Source: Cyanobacteriota bacterium erpe_2018_sw_21hr_WHONDRS-SW48-000092_B_bin.40
GTDB lineage: Bacteria; Cyanobacteriota; Vampirovibrionia; Obscuribacterales; Obscuribacteraceae
Direction: 5' to 3'
DNA: 64,000 nucleotides
NCBI GenBank assembly: GCA_030917395.1
Contig: JAUPUU010000203.1
Coordinates: forward strand, 1-64,000
The notes beneath the pieces were generated by a model that did no database searches, was not told where the DNA came from, and was given only the letters and a program-made list of their open reading frames with translations. Each line of letters opens with the position of its first letter. Positions within the stretch are counted from its first letter, which is position 1. The position numbers and the translations under genes are program-made. Of this stretch, positions 35,594 to 44,259 are shown one piece after another.

Positions 35594-38500
35594 ATGAACT
35601 CAATGCTCCGCCAACACCACTTGCGAATACCCGATGTCAAAGCCTACCTGCGGGTTTTTGACAAGAATAAGCCGAGCTCACCGACAGAATGGGCCGCTCA
35701 AGAGAGCATGCTCTATGAACCAGGCTATTTGATCTTTTGCCTTGAGCAAGTGGCAGCACCAGCGGGTCTCTCATCCTTCTCTAAAAAAGCAGAAGACCAA
35801 GGAGAGACGTTCAGAGTAAAAGACCTGTGTGTTGTGATTAGCAAAGACGAAGGCCAATGCATGGTCGTCAATGTCACGGCCTCAGCTTATGAATTCAGAG
35901 TACTCGACGCCCTAATGCAAGAGAAGGCAACTAAAGCCATTCTCGACGGCAAAGACTTCAACTATTTAGCTTGCCGACCAGTGACAAGATTAGGGGCAAA
36001 CCAAGTCAAAGCCCTTTATCAAGTTGGATCGAACTATGCCCAAGGCGGCAGCAGACGGAGTTTGACTGTAGAAGGTTCAACTCTTGAAGAGCCAGTAATT
36101 GCGTTATTGGGTCAACTCGGAGCCAAAATTACGCCTCAAGTAGGCAAGCCCGTGATCGACATTGGTTCGGTTTGCCATATGGTCTTTACTCCAGAAGGCC
36201 GTCAAGACGATAGAAATAAAACCATCTTGAAGTCTTGCTTTGCGCCTCTTAACGCTGAAGAGCTTGCCTTAGGCGAGCTAGCCGTGCAACATGGCATCAT
36301 GACGCAGCAAGCAATCAATGCAGAACAAGCTGCTTCTCCTGCGGCTTTCGAAAGCAATCCTTTTAGGCCAACTCCTGCAAATGAAGCTGCTCAAGCTCCG
36401 GCAGTAGAACCACAAATCGCTGAGTACACACCTCAAGTGGTGGCGCCACCGCCAGTCCCTGAGCAACCAGCCTTCGATATGGCACCAGCTCTGCAACAGC
36501 TCTCATATTCAAACCTGCAGTTACCGCCGCAGGCTGAAATGGTGGCACCAGAATATCCACAACAGCCAACTTCATTAACCAGCGATGCTTCTGAATTTGC
36601 TTTTGAAGCTAACACGGCTTTTGTACCTTCAAGCCCCGAGCCTGCACCTGAACCGCCGGCGACTCCGACGCGGACGGCCAGCCGCTATGATGACACACCG
36701 CCTTGGGCTACAGCATCAGCAGATGCCCTAACTGCAATCCTCATGACTGGCGATCATATTCGTATCGACCAGCAATTGACCACAGTTACTATGGCTGCGC
36801 CCTGGTATGAAATGTCGCACGACACTCACGATGCCCCGGCCGAATCTGCCACAGCTGTACTCGACAATAACCTGCCCAAAGAAGACTTTTCAGCACAGTT
36901 CTTTAACGACTACCAACAAGGTTTCGCTGGTGAAGCAGCGATAAACTACGCTGAGAATGAATTTGAAAAAGAAAAGCGTATAAGAGCAGAACAAGAAGCA
37001 GGAAAACAAAAACGCCTAAAAGAATATTTTGGCGATGAGCACTACGACAAATTTGTCAAAGGCGAAGCGCAGGCCCCTGCTGTGCCCGAGGCTAAATTTG
37101 ATAGCTGGGATCTCGATCCAAATGCTTTTGCTATGCCAGTTGAACCAAGCGTCAACAACTCTGATTTCAATGCCGATATATTCTCCAACGCCGCCCGCGG
37201 CACAATAGAAACAAATCCAGATGCTATTCCACCGGCTGTGATCGAAGCACCTGTTGTTGCCGATCCAGACTCTTGGATGGATTACAAGCCGGATGCTGAG
37301 CCTGCTGTCGAAGCAGAAGGCCTGGCACAAGTCGAGACACCAGCACCGCCAGTGGCACCACTCGAAGCAGTAGCACCTGAGGCAGCTGAAGTATCGGCTC
37401 AACTGTCGAGCGCAGCCCCAACCACATTTGTGCAAGAAACATTTATTCCAACCCCTGTGGAACTGCCATTGCCAGAGGCTCTGGCCGAGCACTCACAAGG
37501 ATGGGGCGCTAGTTCACCGAGCGATTGGCATGGAGAAAAATCTCCGCTGCCTGAACTAATAGAACCAAGCTTGATGGCAGCCGAGCCTTTTGCGACAGAG
37601 AACCAGGCTACAAGTGAAGCCGAGTGGTCAACAGCTGTTGAATCGTCCTTTGCTCAACCAGCCGAGCCGACAGCAGACTCAAACAGCCTCTTCGAAAGAT
37701 TAACTCAGCAGCTTTCAAAAGACAGTCCCGCGCAAGAGTTGCAAATGGGCGCAGCACCAAGTGCTGAAGAACAGGCCAGCGAGCAACAGATTTGGCACCA
37801 AGGCACTCCATTGAGCGAAATTGCCACTCCTGAAGCAGCCAGCAGTTCTACGCCTTTGACCCAAGATGTTGGAGCGCTCAACAGTGCCACCGACAGCGCA
37901 GGGTTCTGGTCTACCATGGACCCCACCACCTCATTATTCACAGCAGCGGATGAAACCACTACAGAAGTAAGTTCGCAAGTAGTTGAGCAACAGGTAGAGA
38001 TACCAGCTCCAGCGGTAAGCCAAGCACCAGAGCCAGTGGCAGAAGCTCCCGTTGCGCCAGCAGAACCAGAAGCTCTGCCAGAGTCTATGCCAACGTCTAT
38101 GACAGATTCGCAAGTAATGCAGACCCGCGTCAGACCACGCGATTACAGCAGCCCACTGCGTCGCAGCAGTGAACTTGCTGGCGGTTCTGAAGCTACAGCA
38201 TTGCCACTCCACGCACCAGTGCCTCAGCCCTCACCGCTGAGACCACAAATTGAGATTGCAGCACCAGCAGCTCAAGATTATAACCATCCGCCAGAGCAGC
38301 CAGCAGTAGTGGAAGTAGCTGAGGTAGCCGCTCCACCAATGGTAGAAGCACCAGCACAAGTAGCTCAGCCTATTGAAGTAGCCCCCGCTATTGAAGCTCC
38401 GGCTGTTCAAACCGCAGCCTTTGAGGCCGCGATTACACCTGTGCCAGAAGTAGTTCCAACACCGGAACCTTTTGTCGCGCCTGTGTCAGAAGTAACTGCA

Positions 38501-40072
38501 ACACCGGAACCTTTTGTCGCGCCTGTGTCAGAAGCAACTGCAACACCGGAACCTTTTGTCGCTCCTACACCCGCTCCTACACCCGCACCTGAACCTACAC
38601 TTGCACCAGCTCCATTTGTCGCCCCAGCGCCAACACCAGCTCCATTTAGAAGCGCCCCCGCCCTGGGCGAATTTGATTCAGGCGTAAGACCGGCTCCAGC
38701 TCAAGACGCTCGCTTAATGATGAACGAGATGGCGACCTTGATGAGCAAGCTTGAGCAACAAGTTGCTAAAGCTGCTAACAAGATGAGTTCGCGTGCCGAA
38801 GAGCTAAAAATACGCTTAAACAGGCAAGTTGAAGAACTACTGCGCGAGGGTCAAGACCTTGAAAAACACGCAGAGGTAAATCTGACAAATCTTTCTAGCG
38901 AACTGAGAAGTCGCCTAGAAAATCTAGCAGTAGATGTGCAGAATAACATTTCAAAAGAATCCGAAGGCGCCAGAAGCTTACTTAGTGACCTAGACGCAAG
39001 TGGCTTAGAGCGCTTAGAGTCAGAACAGAATCAACTTTCGTCCGCCATTGTCGATCAGTGTGAGCAATTCAAAGGCGAACTGGAGAAACTCACTGGCTCT
39101 GTTCAGGGTCGTCTCAACAGCTTGATTGCCAGCCGCAATGATGAATTGGCCAGATTGAGCGAATCTATCCTAGATCAGCTGAAAGAAAGCCACGATAGCT
39201 ACAGCGAGAAAGTAACCCAACGATTTGAGCGCTTCCGCGAGCGCATGGGCGAAGAAAATGCATCAATCACTCAATCTCTAGAGCGGAACATGCGCTCCAT
39301 GATTGAAGAAATTGACAGCTCCCTGGAAAGAGCCTGCGAGAAGCTGCGCTCTACCAAACTTGATCTAGAGCAGACAATTTCGCATACGGTGGCCGTATGT
39401 GAGATGGCCGTAGCACAGAAGACTAAAGAACTTCTTGCCGAGTCAATCTTGCCTAAACTGAACGAGCAGAAAGAAATCCTTCGCACCATGATTCACGACA
39501 TGGGCAAGCAGGTTGCTACAGAATCAAATACAGCAATGCTGTCGCAACTGGCAAAACTAGAGGAAAGCATCAATCTCTCTTCTGAAAAGCTGAAGCGCAC
39601 AGTAGAAGATTGCCTGACCGAGCTAGAGAGCTCTGGTCGCGGGCTTAAGAGTGGTCTTGAAGAGACATTTAGACGCTCAAGCCAAGATTTAGTTCTACGC
39701 ACTCAAGAAGTGAATGCTTACCTCAAAGATACAGAAAAGCGCATGCTTGAGAGCGATCTTACTCTCAAGAGCTTAGCTGAATCTTCTACAGTAGATGCTG
39801 AGCCGGAACTGAATGAAGAGCGCAACCATGCTCTAAACAAGCTGGGAAGCTTAAAACAACAAGCGAACAAAGATCTTGCCAGCGCCATCGAACACAACAT
39901 CGACAGCATGGAAGATCAAAGTGAGAAGCTCTTTGCTGAATTAACCAACAAACGCTCTGAGCTAACAACCACTATCCGCGACAGTGCCGAACTAAACCTA
40001 GACCGGGTCCGCCAGGCATTGGCCGCTGCCACTGCCGCCATCCAAGCGGCTCGCGAAAAACATATGGAATAA
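35594..40072 (+). CDS. Giant three-part protein: globular head, Pro/Ala-rich stalk, coiled-coil tail
   Basis: This protein has 1492 residues. Residues 1-240 form a mixed alpha/beta domain I do not recognise; it ends with ELALGELAVQHGIMTQQAI, which resembles the short helical ELLVERGLI-type module found at the front of GspE-like ATPases. Residues 240-1010 are low-complexity, Pro/Ala/Glu/Val/Thr-rich, with exact 14-residue repeats near 956-990. Residues 1030-1490 are a long coiled coil resembling the two proteins encoded just upstream, for example MATLMSKLEQQVAKAANKM and QALAAATAAIQAAREKHME at the very end. There is no signal peptide or membrane helix. Third in the set, it may tether the rods to another structure through its head; that is inference. 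No clear ribosome site precedes the ATG. Confidence 0.8.
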   Translation: MNSMLRQHHLRIPDVKAYLRVFDKNKPSSPTEWAAQESMLYEPGYLIFCLEQVAAPAGLSSFSKKAEDQGETFRVKDLCVVISKDEGQCMVVNVTASAYEFRVLDALMQEKATKAILDGKDFNYLACRPVTRLGANQVKALYQVGSNYAQGGSRRSLTVEGSTLEEPVIALLGQLGAKITPQVGKPVIDIGSVCHMVFTPEGRQDDRNKTILKSCFAPLNAEELALGELAVQHGIMTQQAINAEQAASPAAFESNPFRPTPANEAAQAPAVEPQIAEYTPQVVAPPPVPEQPAFDMAPALQQLSYSNLQLPPQAEMVAPEYPQQPTSLTSDASEFAFEANTAFVPSSPEPAPEPPATPTRTASRYDDTPPWATASADALTAILMTGDHIRIDQQLTTVTMAAPWYEMSHDTHDAPAESATAVLDNNLPKEDFSAQFFNDYQQGFAGEAAINYAENEFEKEKRIRAEQEAGKQKRLKEYFGDEHYDKFVKGEAQAPAVPEAKFDSWDLDPNAFAMPVEPSVNNSDFNADIFSNAARGTIETNPDAIPPAVIEAPVVADPDSWMDYKPDAEPAVEAEGLAQVETPAPPVAPLEAVAPEAAEVSAQLSSAAPTTFVQETFIPTPVELPLPEALAEHSQGWGASSPSDWHGEKSPLPELIEPSLMAAEPFATENQATSEAEWSTAVESSFAQPAEPTADSNSLFERLTQQLSKDSPAQELQMGAAPSAEEQASEQQIWHQGTPLSEIATPEAASSSTPLTQDVGALNSATDSAGFWSTMDPTTSLFTAADETTTEVSSQVVEQQVEIPAPAVSQAPEPVAEAPVAPAEPEALPESMPTSMTDSQVMQTRVRPRDYSSPLRRSSELAGGSEATALPLHAPVPQPSPLRPQIEIAAPAAQDYNHPPEQPAVVEVAEVAAPPMVEAPAQVAQPIEVAPAIEAPAVQTAAFEAAITPVPEVVPTPEPFVAPVSEVTATPEPFVAPVSEATATPEPFVAPTPAPTPAPEPTLAPAPFVAPAPTPAPFRSAPALGEFDSGVRPAPAQDARLMMNEMATLMSKLEQQVAKAANKMSSRAEELKIRLNRQVEELLREGQDLEKHAEVNLTNLSSELRSRLENLAVDVQNNISKESEGARSLLSDLDASGLERLESEQNQLSSAIVDQCEQFKGELEKLTGSVQGRLNSLIASRNDELARLSESILDQLKESHDSYSEKVTQRFERFRERMGEENASITQSLERNMRSMIEEIDSSLERACEKLRSTKLDLEQTISHTVAVCEMAVAQKTKELLAESILPKLNEQKEILRTMIHDMGKQVATESNTAMLSQLAKLEESINLSSEKLKRTVEDCLTELESSGRGLKSGLEETFRRSSQDLVLRTQEVNAYLKDTEKRMLESDLTLKSLAESSTVDAEPELNEERNHALNKLGSLKQQANKDLASAIEHNIDSMEDQSEKLFAELTNKRSELTTTIRDSAELNLDRVRQALAAATAAIQAAREKHME
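38459..38563. repeat. 42-bp in-frame tandem repeat in the giant coiled-coil gene
   Basis: Two full 42-base units (38459-38500 and 38501-38542, differing at one base) and half of a third encode TPEPFVAPVSEVTA, TPEPFVAPVSEATA and TPEPFVAP. They lie in the Pro/Ala stalk and would let it change length in frame. Confidence 0.9.
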
Positions 40073-40169
40073 CCGTAGCAGGGCTCCGAGCACTCCTCCG
40101 AAGCAAAACAATAGCAAGGTTAGACACCTCCAAAACAAGGGAATAACACAATGAAAGGTGCTTTCCCCG

Positions 40170-40883
40170 ATGGGGCTAGTAAAACTAGGGCTTGAGTATG
40201 AGAGGAAGCGGGTGGACAGCCTACGTTACCATGAAGTTCCCCCACCGCTTGCGGAGTTCGCCGCTGGCCATGGAAATTTGGACTATAACCAGCCAGAAAA
40301 CGAGATTTTCCTCTATCACGGCACCAACTGCTATCGACGCTGGGAAATAAACAAAACCGGCTTCCTTGAGCCCGGCCGCAATAGCTACAGCTTTTTCACA
40401 ACTAGAGCGCAAGATGCCTACGCTTATGCCAGAGCGGCGTGTATCCGCGATATTAAGCCAGACAGCTTCAATTCATTAATATGCGAACCTGTGGTTCTGC
40501 GCGTTCGTTTCACAGCAAGGACCTGGCTACAGGTAGATTTCTTGCAAAACGAAGGTGAAGTGCGCGATGGCCAAAGCCAGGCCTTCACGGCGGCAGTACT
40601 TGGCCCTGTGCAAGTTAACAATATAGTAGAGGTTCTTCATTGTAATCATGGCTCCAAACGCCTCATGGGCGGGTTTGAGCGCATGAGAACATTCGAAGAT
40701 GGCGAATTTCTCTCAAATATCAAACATTTACGAGAAACTTTGCAGAAAAAACGCGTAGACATGTGGTTTCTACGAAAGCTGGGTCTTGTGGCCGACAAAG
40801 TCGGTGTTACACTGAAAGGTGGAGAGGTTCCGACTCTCACCCATGACGATCAGCTTAGAAAACTCAGGCAATCTAAGGCTTGA
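40170..40883 (+). CDS. ADP-ribosyltransferase-fold-like protein
   Basis: This is a cytoplasmic-looking protein of 237 residues. ATG at 40170 has AAAGGTG about 9 bases upstream; a GTG 12 bases earlier is the other option. The section LYHGTNCYRRWEINKTGFLEPG, then SFFTTRAQDAYAYARA, then VVLRVRF matches the first half of the H-Y-[E] ADP-ribosyltransferase fold (PARP/DUF3990/KptA-like). A later DGQSQAF...LGPVQVNNIVEV fits its final strand; the catalytic Glu there may be replaced by Gln. The C-terminal 60 residues are basic and helical. The match is from memory of the fold, so family and activity are uncertain. It follows the coiled-coil genes by 97 bases and may modify or bind them. Confidence 0.6.
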   Translation: MGLVKLGLEYERKRVDSLRYHEVPPPLAEFAAGHGNLDYNQPENEIFLYHGTNCYRRWEINKTGFLEPGRNSYSFFTTRAQDAYAYARAACIRDIKPDSFNSLICEPVVLRVRFTARTWLQVDFLQNEGEVRDGQSQAFTAAVLGPVQVNNIVEVLHCNHGSKRLMGGFERMRTFEDGEFLSNIKHLRETLQKKRVDMWFLRKLGLVADKVGVTLKGGEVPTLTHDDQLRKLRQSKA

Positions 40884-40912
40884 GGCGCTGATCTTGTACA
40901 ACAGGATCAAAA

Positions 40913-42076
40913 ATGAGTCAGCAAAATAGAGCAATATTCAGCATAAAGAAACTTACTGCATCTATATCAGTAATTTCTCTGTTTATTCTGCAAGCCATAA
41001 GCTGCCCCGTGCAAGCTCAAAACTTCAACTCAATTTTCGAAAATCCTGGTTCTGGCAACACCAACTCTGGTTCCTATAACGGCGGCAATTATCCCGGCGG
41101 CTATAGCACTCCTCCCGAATCTGATTTTGGAAACTACGGCAGCGGCGGCAACACGAATACCGGTGGATACGGAAACAATTACGGAAACACTGGAAACACC
41201 GGGGCCAACCCTAGCTATACCCCCGTCAACACTCCCAGCATGTGGGACACCATATTAGAGAAGCTGATGGGCAAATCTAAAAGCCCTGGCGAATTTATTG
41301 TTTTCCCTAAAGACACACCTTTAAATCCGGGAGCCGGTGGTCAGAACGACACGACTAACAGAACCAGCAATAATGGCACGACAAACAATAAAACTTACAA
41401 GCAAAGCTTGATGGAATCGCAAAATCAAAATCGCGCTGGCAACAATGCCAACAATTTCTCTACTGGCCAACAGTGGGGCAATGTTCGGTCAACTTCAGCT
41501 AATGGTGGCGGCGGCGGCGGCAATTTTGGCTCTGGCGGCTCTAGCTTTAGCGGCGGTGGCAACAATGGCTTCAATGGCAGCTCTGGCCAGAATAACGGCT
41601 CTGGAATCAGCACTGGTTCTGGAATCAGAACAGGAGCTGGTAACAATATGAACCAGACCAATTTCAACCAGATTTTCGAAAACGGCGGGAGCAATCAAGG
41701 CCTCAGTGCAAAAAGAACCACTCCAACATCGACACCTACATCTACATATGACCCCAAATCTGTGCAAGCCAACTTTGCTGGTATTAATTCGCAAGTGCAA
41801 GGTCAACTAACCCAAACTCAAAACTATGCCGCTTCGGCCCGCAATTCGCTAAACCAGGCCCTTAGCTCAAACAACAGCAATGCCATACAACAAGCGGCCA
41901 GCGAAGCTCGTTCTTACGCCAACAGCGCTCAAGCGGCAGCCGAGAGCGCTAGCTCCCTGGCCAGCACCACAAGCTCACCAGTGGCAAAGACCTTGGCCAA
42001 TCAAGCTCGCGAACAGGCAAACCAGGCCATGAACTATGCCGACCAAGCCATGGCTAAAGCTTCAGCCAGCTATTAA
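40913..42076 (+). CDS. Exported Gly/Asn/Ser-rich protein with Ala-rich helical tail
   Basis: This is a 387-residue protein with a Sec signal peptide (hydrophobic about 17-30, ending CPVQAQ). The middle (about 40-250) is low-complexity Gly/Asn/Ser/Thr, interrupted by a more ordered stretch around MWDTILEKLMGKSKSPGEF. The last 100 residues are an Ala/Gln/Ser-rich amphipathic helix. A motif NFNSIFENPGSGN after the signal peptide recurs as NFNQIFENGGSNQ near residue 245, so a unit was duplicated. Composition suggests a surface, matrix or adhesion-type protein; no known domain is recognised. It is cotranscribed at most loosely with the ART-like gene (29-base gap). Confidence 0.72.
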   Translation: MSQQNRAIFSIKKLTASISVISLFILQAISCPVQAQNFNSIFENPGSGNTNSGSYNGGNYPGGYSTPPESDFGNYGSGGNTNTGGYGNNYGNTGNTGANPSYTPVNTPSMWDTILEKLMGKSKSPGEFIVFPKDTPLNPGAGGQNDTTNRTSNNGTTNNKTYKQSLMESQNQNRAGNNANNFSTGQQWGNVRSTSANGGGGGGNFGSGGSSFSGGGNNGFNGSSGQNNGSGISTGSGIRTGAGNNMNQTNFNQIFENGGSNQGLSAKRTTPTSTPTSTYDPKSVQANFAGINSQVQGQLTQTQNYAASARNSLNQALSSNNSNAIQQAASEARSYANSAQAAAESASSLASTTSSPVAKTLANQAREQANQAMNYADQAMAKASASY

Positions 42077-42188
42077 ATACGCTCCACCTATTAGAAGATT
42101 CTCAAAGAGCCATTGTTTGAGGGTTTACAGCCCTCTTCATATTGCTTAAAGTAGGCCAAACCGATATTCTTTTGCAGATTATTTAAAG

Positions 42189-42221
42189 TGCAAATTATGT
42201 GAAGCTTCACCAGCTTTTGCA
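42189..42221. promoter_or_regulatory. Nested dyad upstream of mmsA
   Basis: A perfect 12-base palindrome, GTGAAGCTTCAC (42199-42210), is flanked by TGCAAA (42189-42194) and TTTGCA (42216-42221), almost concentric with it. The element lies 17-50 bases before the mmsA start, just before its GGAGG. It could be an operator or an RNA hairpin at the ribosome site. Confidence 0.45.
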
Positions 42222-42238
42222 AAAAATCGGAGGGTGGA

Positions 42239-43768
42239 ATGGTTGCAACAAAAACCGGCACTGCAACAGTGTGCAAGCTCTTGATCAATGGTGACTGGGT
42301 AGATTCAACGGCCACCGAATTTCAAGACATCTACAATCCTTCGACTGGTGAAATCATTGGCCGCACGCCACTCGGCGGCAATGCCGATGTAGATAGAGCC
42401 GTACAAGCAGCTCACAAAGCCTTCCTCGAATGGAAGGAAGTGCCAATCATCGAACGGGCCCGGGTGATGTTCCGCTTCAAAAACTTGATGGAACAACACT
42501 ATGAAGCAATTGCCGAATGTGTCACTCGTGAGCACGGCAAGACCCTTCCTGAGTCAAGGGCTTCAGTACAAAGAGCTATAGAAGTAGTTGAATTTGCCTG
42601 CGGTATCCCCAGCTTGATGATGGGCGAAAGCATGGAAAACATTGCTCGCAACGTCGATTGCGAGACCATTCGCCACCCAATTGGCGTCTGCGCGGGCATT
42701 GCGCCCTTTAATTTCCCAGCCATGGTTCCCCTGTGGATGTATCCGATTGCCCTGACCTGCGGCAATTCATTCGTGCTCAAACCTTCCGAAAAAGTGCCGT
42801 TGACCAGCATGATGATTGCCAATCTGCTGGCCGAAGCTGGACTACCCAATGGTGTATTCAATATCGTTCACGGCGGCAAAGATTGCGTTGACGCCTTACT
42901 GACCCACCCACTGATAAAGGCAATCTCCTTTGTCGGTTCGACCCACATTGCCAAATACATTTACACCACAGGCACAGCCAACGGCAAGAGAGTACAAGCT
43001 GCCGGTGGCGCCAAGAATCACATCATCATTATGCCTGATGCCGACATGGAGCAAACAGTGCAAGCCCTTCAGGCATCAGCCTTTGGCTGTGCTGGTGAGA
43101 GATGCATGGCGGGTAGTTTAGCCCTGCCGGTGGGTGCTGCTGCTGAAGCTTTGATACCACATTTAGTGGAAGCATCGGCCAAGATGAAAGTTGGTCCAAC
43201 CGACGGAAAAGGCAGTGCCCATCCAGACATGGGGCCGTTGGTGTCAAAAGAGCATTTAGAAAAAGTGCGCGGCATGATCAATAAAGGCGAAAGCGAAGGA
43301 GCTAAAGTGGCTCTGGACGGTCGCAACATAGAAGCAGCAAAATCGAGCGGATTTTTCTTAGGACCAACTATTCTTGACCATGCTAAGCCAGAAATGTCTG
43401 TGGTCAAAGACGAAATATTTGGGCCAGTATTATCGGTGGTGCGTGTCGATTCACTAGAAGACGCCCTTGCCATTGGTCGCGACTGCCCTTACGGCAACGG
43501 CGCAGTGATATACACTAACTCCGGTCGCTCAGCCCGCGAATTCAAACATCACTTCAATGCTGGCATGATTGGCATTAACGTTGGCGTCCCCGCTCCCATG
43601 GCCTGGTTCCCCTTCACGGGTTGGAATGCTTCGTTCTATGGCGACTTGCACATTCAAGGTTCAGAAGGTATTCAGTTCTACACCCAACAGAAAATGACAA
43701 TGACCCGTTGGTTTGAACCAAGTAAATCGAGCAAGTTCCAAGATCCAATATGGAAGCCAAAAAACTAG
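42239..43768 (+). CDS. mmsA: Methylmalonate/malonate-semialdehyde dehydrogenase (CoA-acylating)
   Basis: This cytoplasmic CoA-dependent aldehyde dehydrogenase of 509 residues converts malonate semialdehyde to acetyl-CoA and CO2, or methylmalonate semialdehyde to propionyl-CoA. Family marks are APFNFPAMVPLWM, FVGSTHIAKYIY and the nucleophile Cys289 in FGCAGERCMA. The general-base Glu of ordinary aldehyde dehydrogenases is absent in the matching stretch (QAAGGAKNH), as expected for the acylating type. GGAGG 7 bases upstream decides the start. It would complete breakdown of beta-alanine made by the cluster at 6.9-12.1 kb; it also serves valine and inositol routes. The nested dyad upstream suggests its own regulation. 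Confidence 0.93.
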   Translation: MVATKTGTATVCKLLINGDWVDSTATEFQDIYNPSTGEIIGRTPLGGNADVDRAVQAAHKAFLEWKEVPIIERARVMFRFKNLMEQHYEAIAECVTREHGKTLPESRASVQRAIEVVEFACGIPSLMMGESMENIARNVDCETIRHPIGVCAGIAPFNFPAMVPLWMYPIALTCGNSFVLKPSEKVPLTSMMIANLLAEAGLPNGVFNIVHGGKDCVDALLTHPLIKAISFVGSTHIAKYIYTTGTANGKRVQAAGGAKNHIIIMPDADMEQTVQALQASAFGCAGERCMAGSLALPVGAAAEALIPHLVEASAKMKVGPTDGKGSAHPDMGPLVSKEHLEKVRGMINKGESEGAKVALDGRNIEAAKSSGFFLGPTILDHAKPEMSVVKDEIFGPVLSVVRVDSLEDALAIGRDCPYGNGAVIYTNSGRSAREFKHHFNAGMIGINVGVPAPMAWFPFTGWNASFYGDLHIQGSEGIQFYTQQKMTMTRWFEPSKSSKFQDPIWKPKN

Positions 43769-43788
43769 ATTAGGGTTATGATGGAGGC

Positions 43789-44175
43789 ATGAAAGCCTAC
43801 CTAATCAGACTAGTTTTAATTGCCGCTGCCTTTCACTGGGTATTCCCCATGATTAAAGGCATAGATACGCACGGCAGCTTTGTCAGCGCTCTTGCAGCTG
43901 GCTTTGTTTTTGCCTTGATCGGCTGGATCGTTGAGGCTCTAGCCATAGTGCTAACAACTTTCCTCACGATCACAACCTTCGGCCTGGCGCTGCTTGTGCT
44001 CATACCGGCATGGATTTTAGGATTCTGGCTCATCCCGGCCATAACCTTAAAAGTGCTTGCAGACCTCATGCCTGGCTATCTAACCATTCATGGCTGGGTA
44101 CCAGCTCTCTGGGGTGGTCTAATGATGCTATTCATTGGTGTCATAACTAGCCCTAAGAGTCATCAATACGAATAG
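43789..44175 (+). CDS. Small four-helix membrane protein (phage-holin-family IV type)
   Basis: This 128-residue protein has four hydrophobic segments at about 5-20, 30-65 (two close helices) and 95-118. The layout, with G-F-V-F-A-L-I-G-W and a T-x-T-T-F-G-L turn, fits the COG1950/PF04020 family of small integral membrane proteins, misleadingly named holins. The function is unknown. It follows mmsA by 20 bases (TGATGGAGG before ATG is a good ribosome site), so they may be cotranscribed. No lysis genes or phage genes are near, so a holin role is unlikely. Confidence 0.75.
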   Translation: MKAYLIRLVLIAAAFHWVFPMIKGIDTHGSFVSALAAGFVFALIGWIVEALAIVLTTFLTITTFGLALLVLIPAWILGFWLIPAITLKVLADLMPGYLTIHGWVPALWGGLMMLFIGVITSPKSHQYE

Positions 44176-44202
44176 GCGAATCTAACTCTTCTTGAAACAA
44201 AA

Positions 44203-44228
44203 AAGGGGCACCATTATTGGTGCCCCTT
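44203..44228. terminator. Bidirectional-looking terminator between convergent genes
   Basis: An 11-bp stem AAGGGGCACCA/TGGTGCCCCTT with a TTAT loop. On the minus strand it is followed by TTTTTTG, giving a good intrinsic terminator for the small gene at 44260-44601. The plus-strand side has weaker T content but could also stop the mmsA transcript. Confidence 0.85.
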
Positions 44229-44259
44229 CAATTTCTTGCAAACAATAATTGGGATAGCC

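Noticed and set aside
37016-37492. 158-codon open frame on the minus strand within the giant coiled-coil gene
   Set aside because: Trp/Cys/Arg-rich translation typical of the antisense of Pro/Ala/Glu-rich coding DNA; no start signal.
36301-40072. Filamentous haemagglutinin or surface adhesin for the giant protein
   Set aside because: It lacks a signal peptide, membrane anchor or known adhesin repeats; its sisters are also cytoplasmic-looking.
40151-40195. A 14-codon leader peptide overlapping the start of the ART-like gene
   Set aside because: ATG AAA GGT ... TGA is open but has no supporting ribosome site, no regulatory codon run and no hairpin; chance is sufficient.
41425-41694. Pro-rich 89-codon minus-strand frame opposite the Gly/Asn-rich gene
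   Set aside because: Its Pro-Leu pattern is simply the complement of Gly/Asn/Ser coding sequence.
43789-44175. Holin and prophage remnant
   Set aside because: The family name is misleading; no lysis, capsid or integrase gene is near and the protein fits the general small-membrane-protein family.
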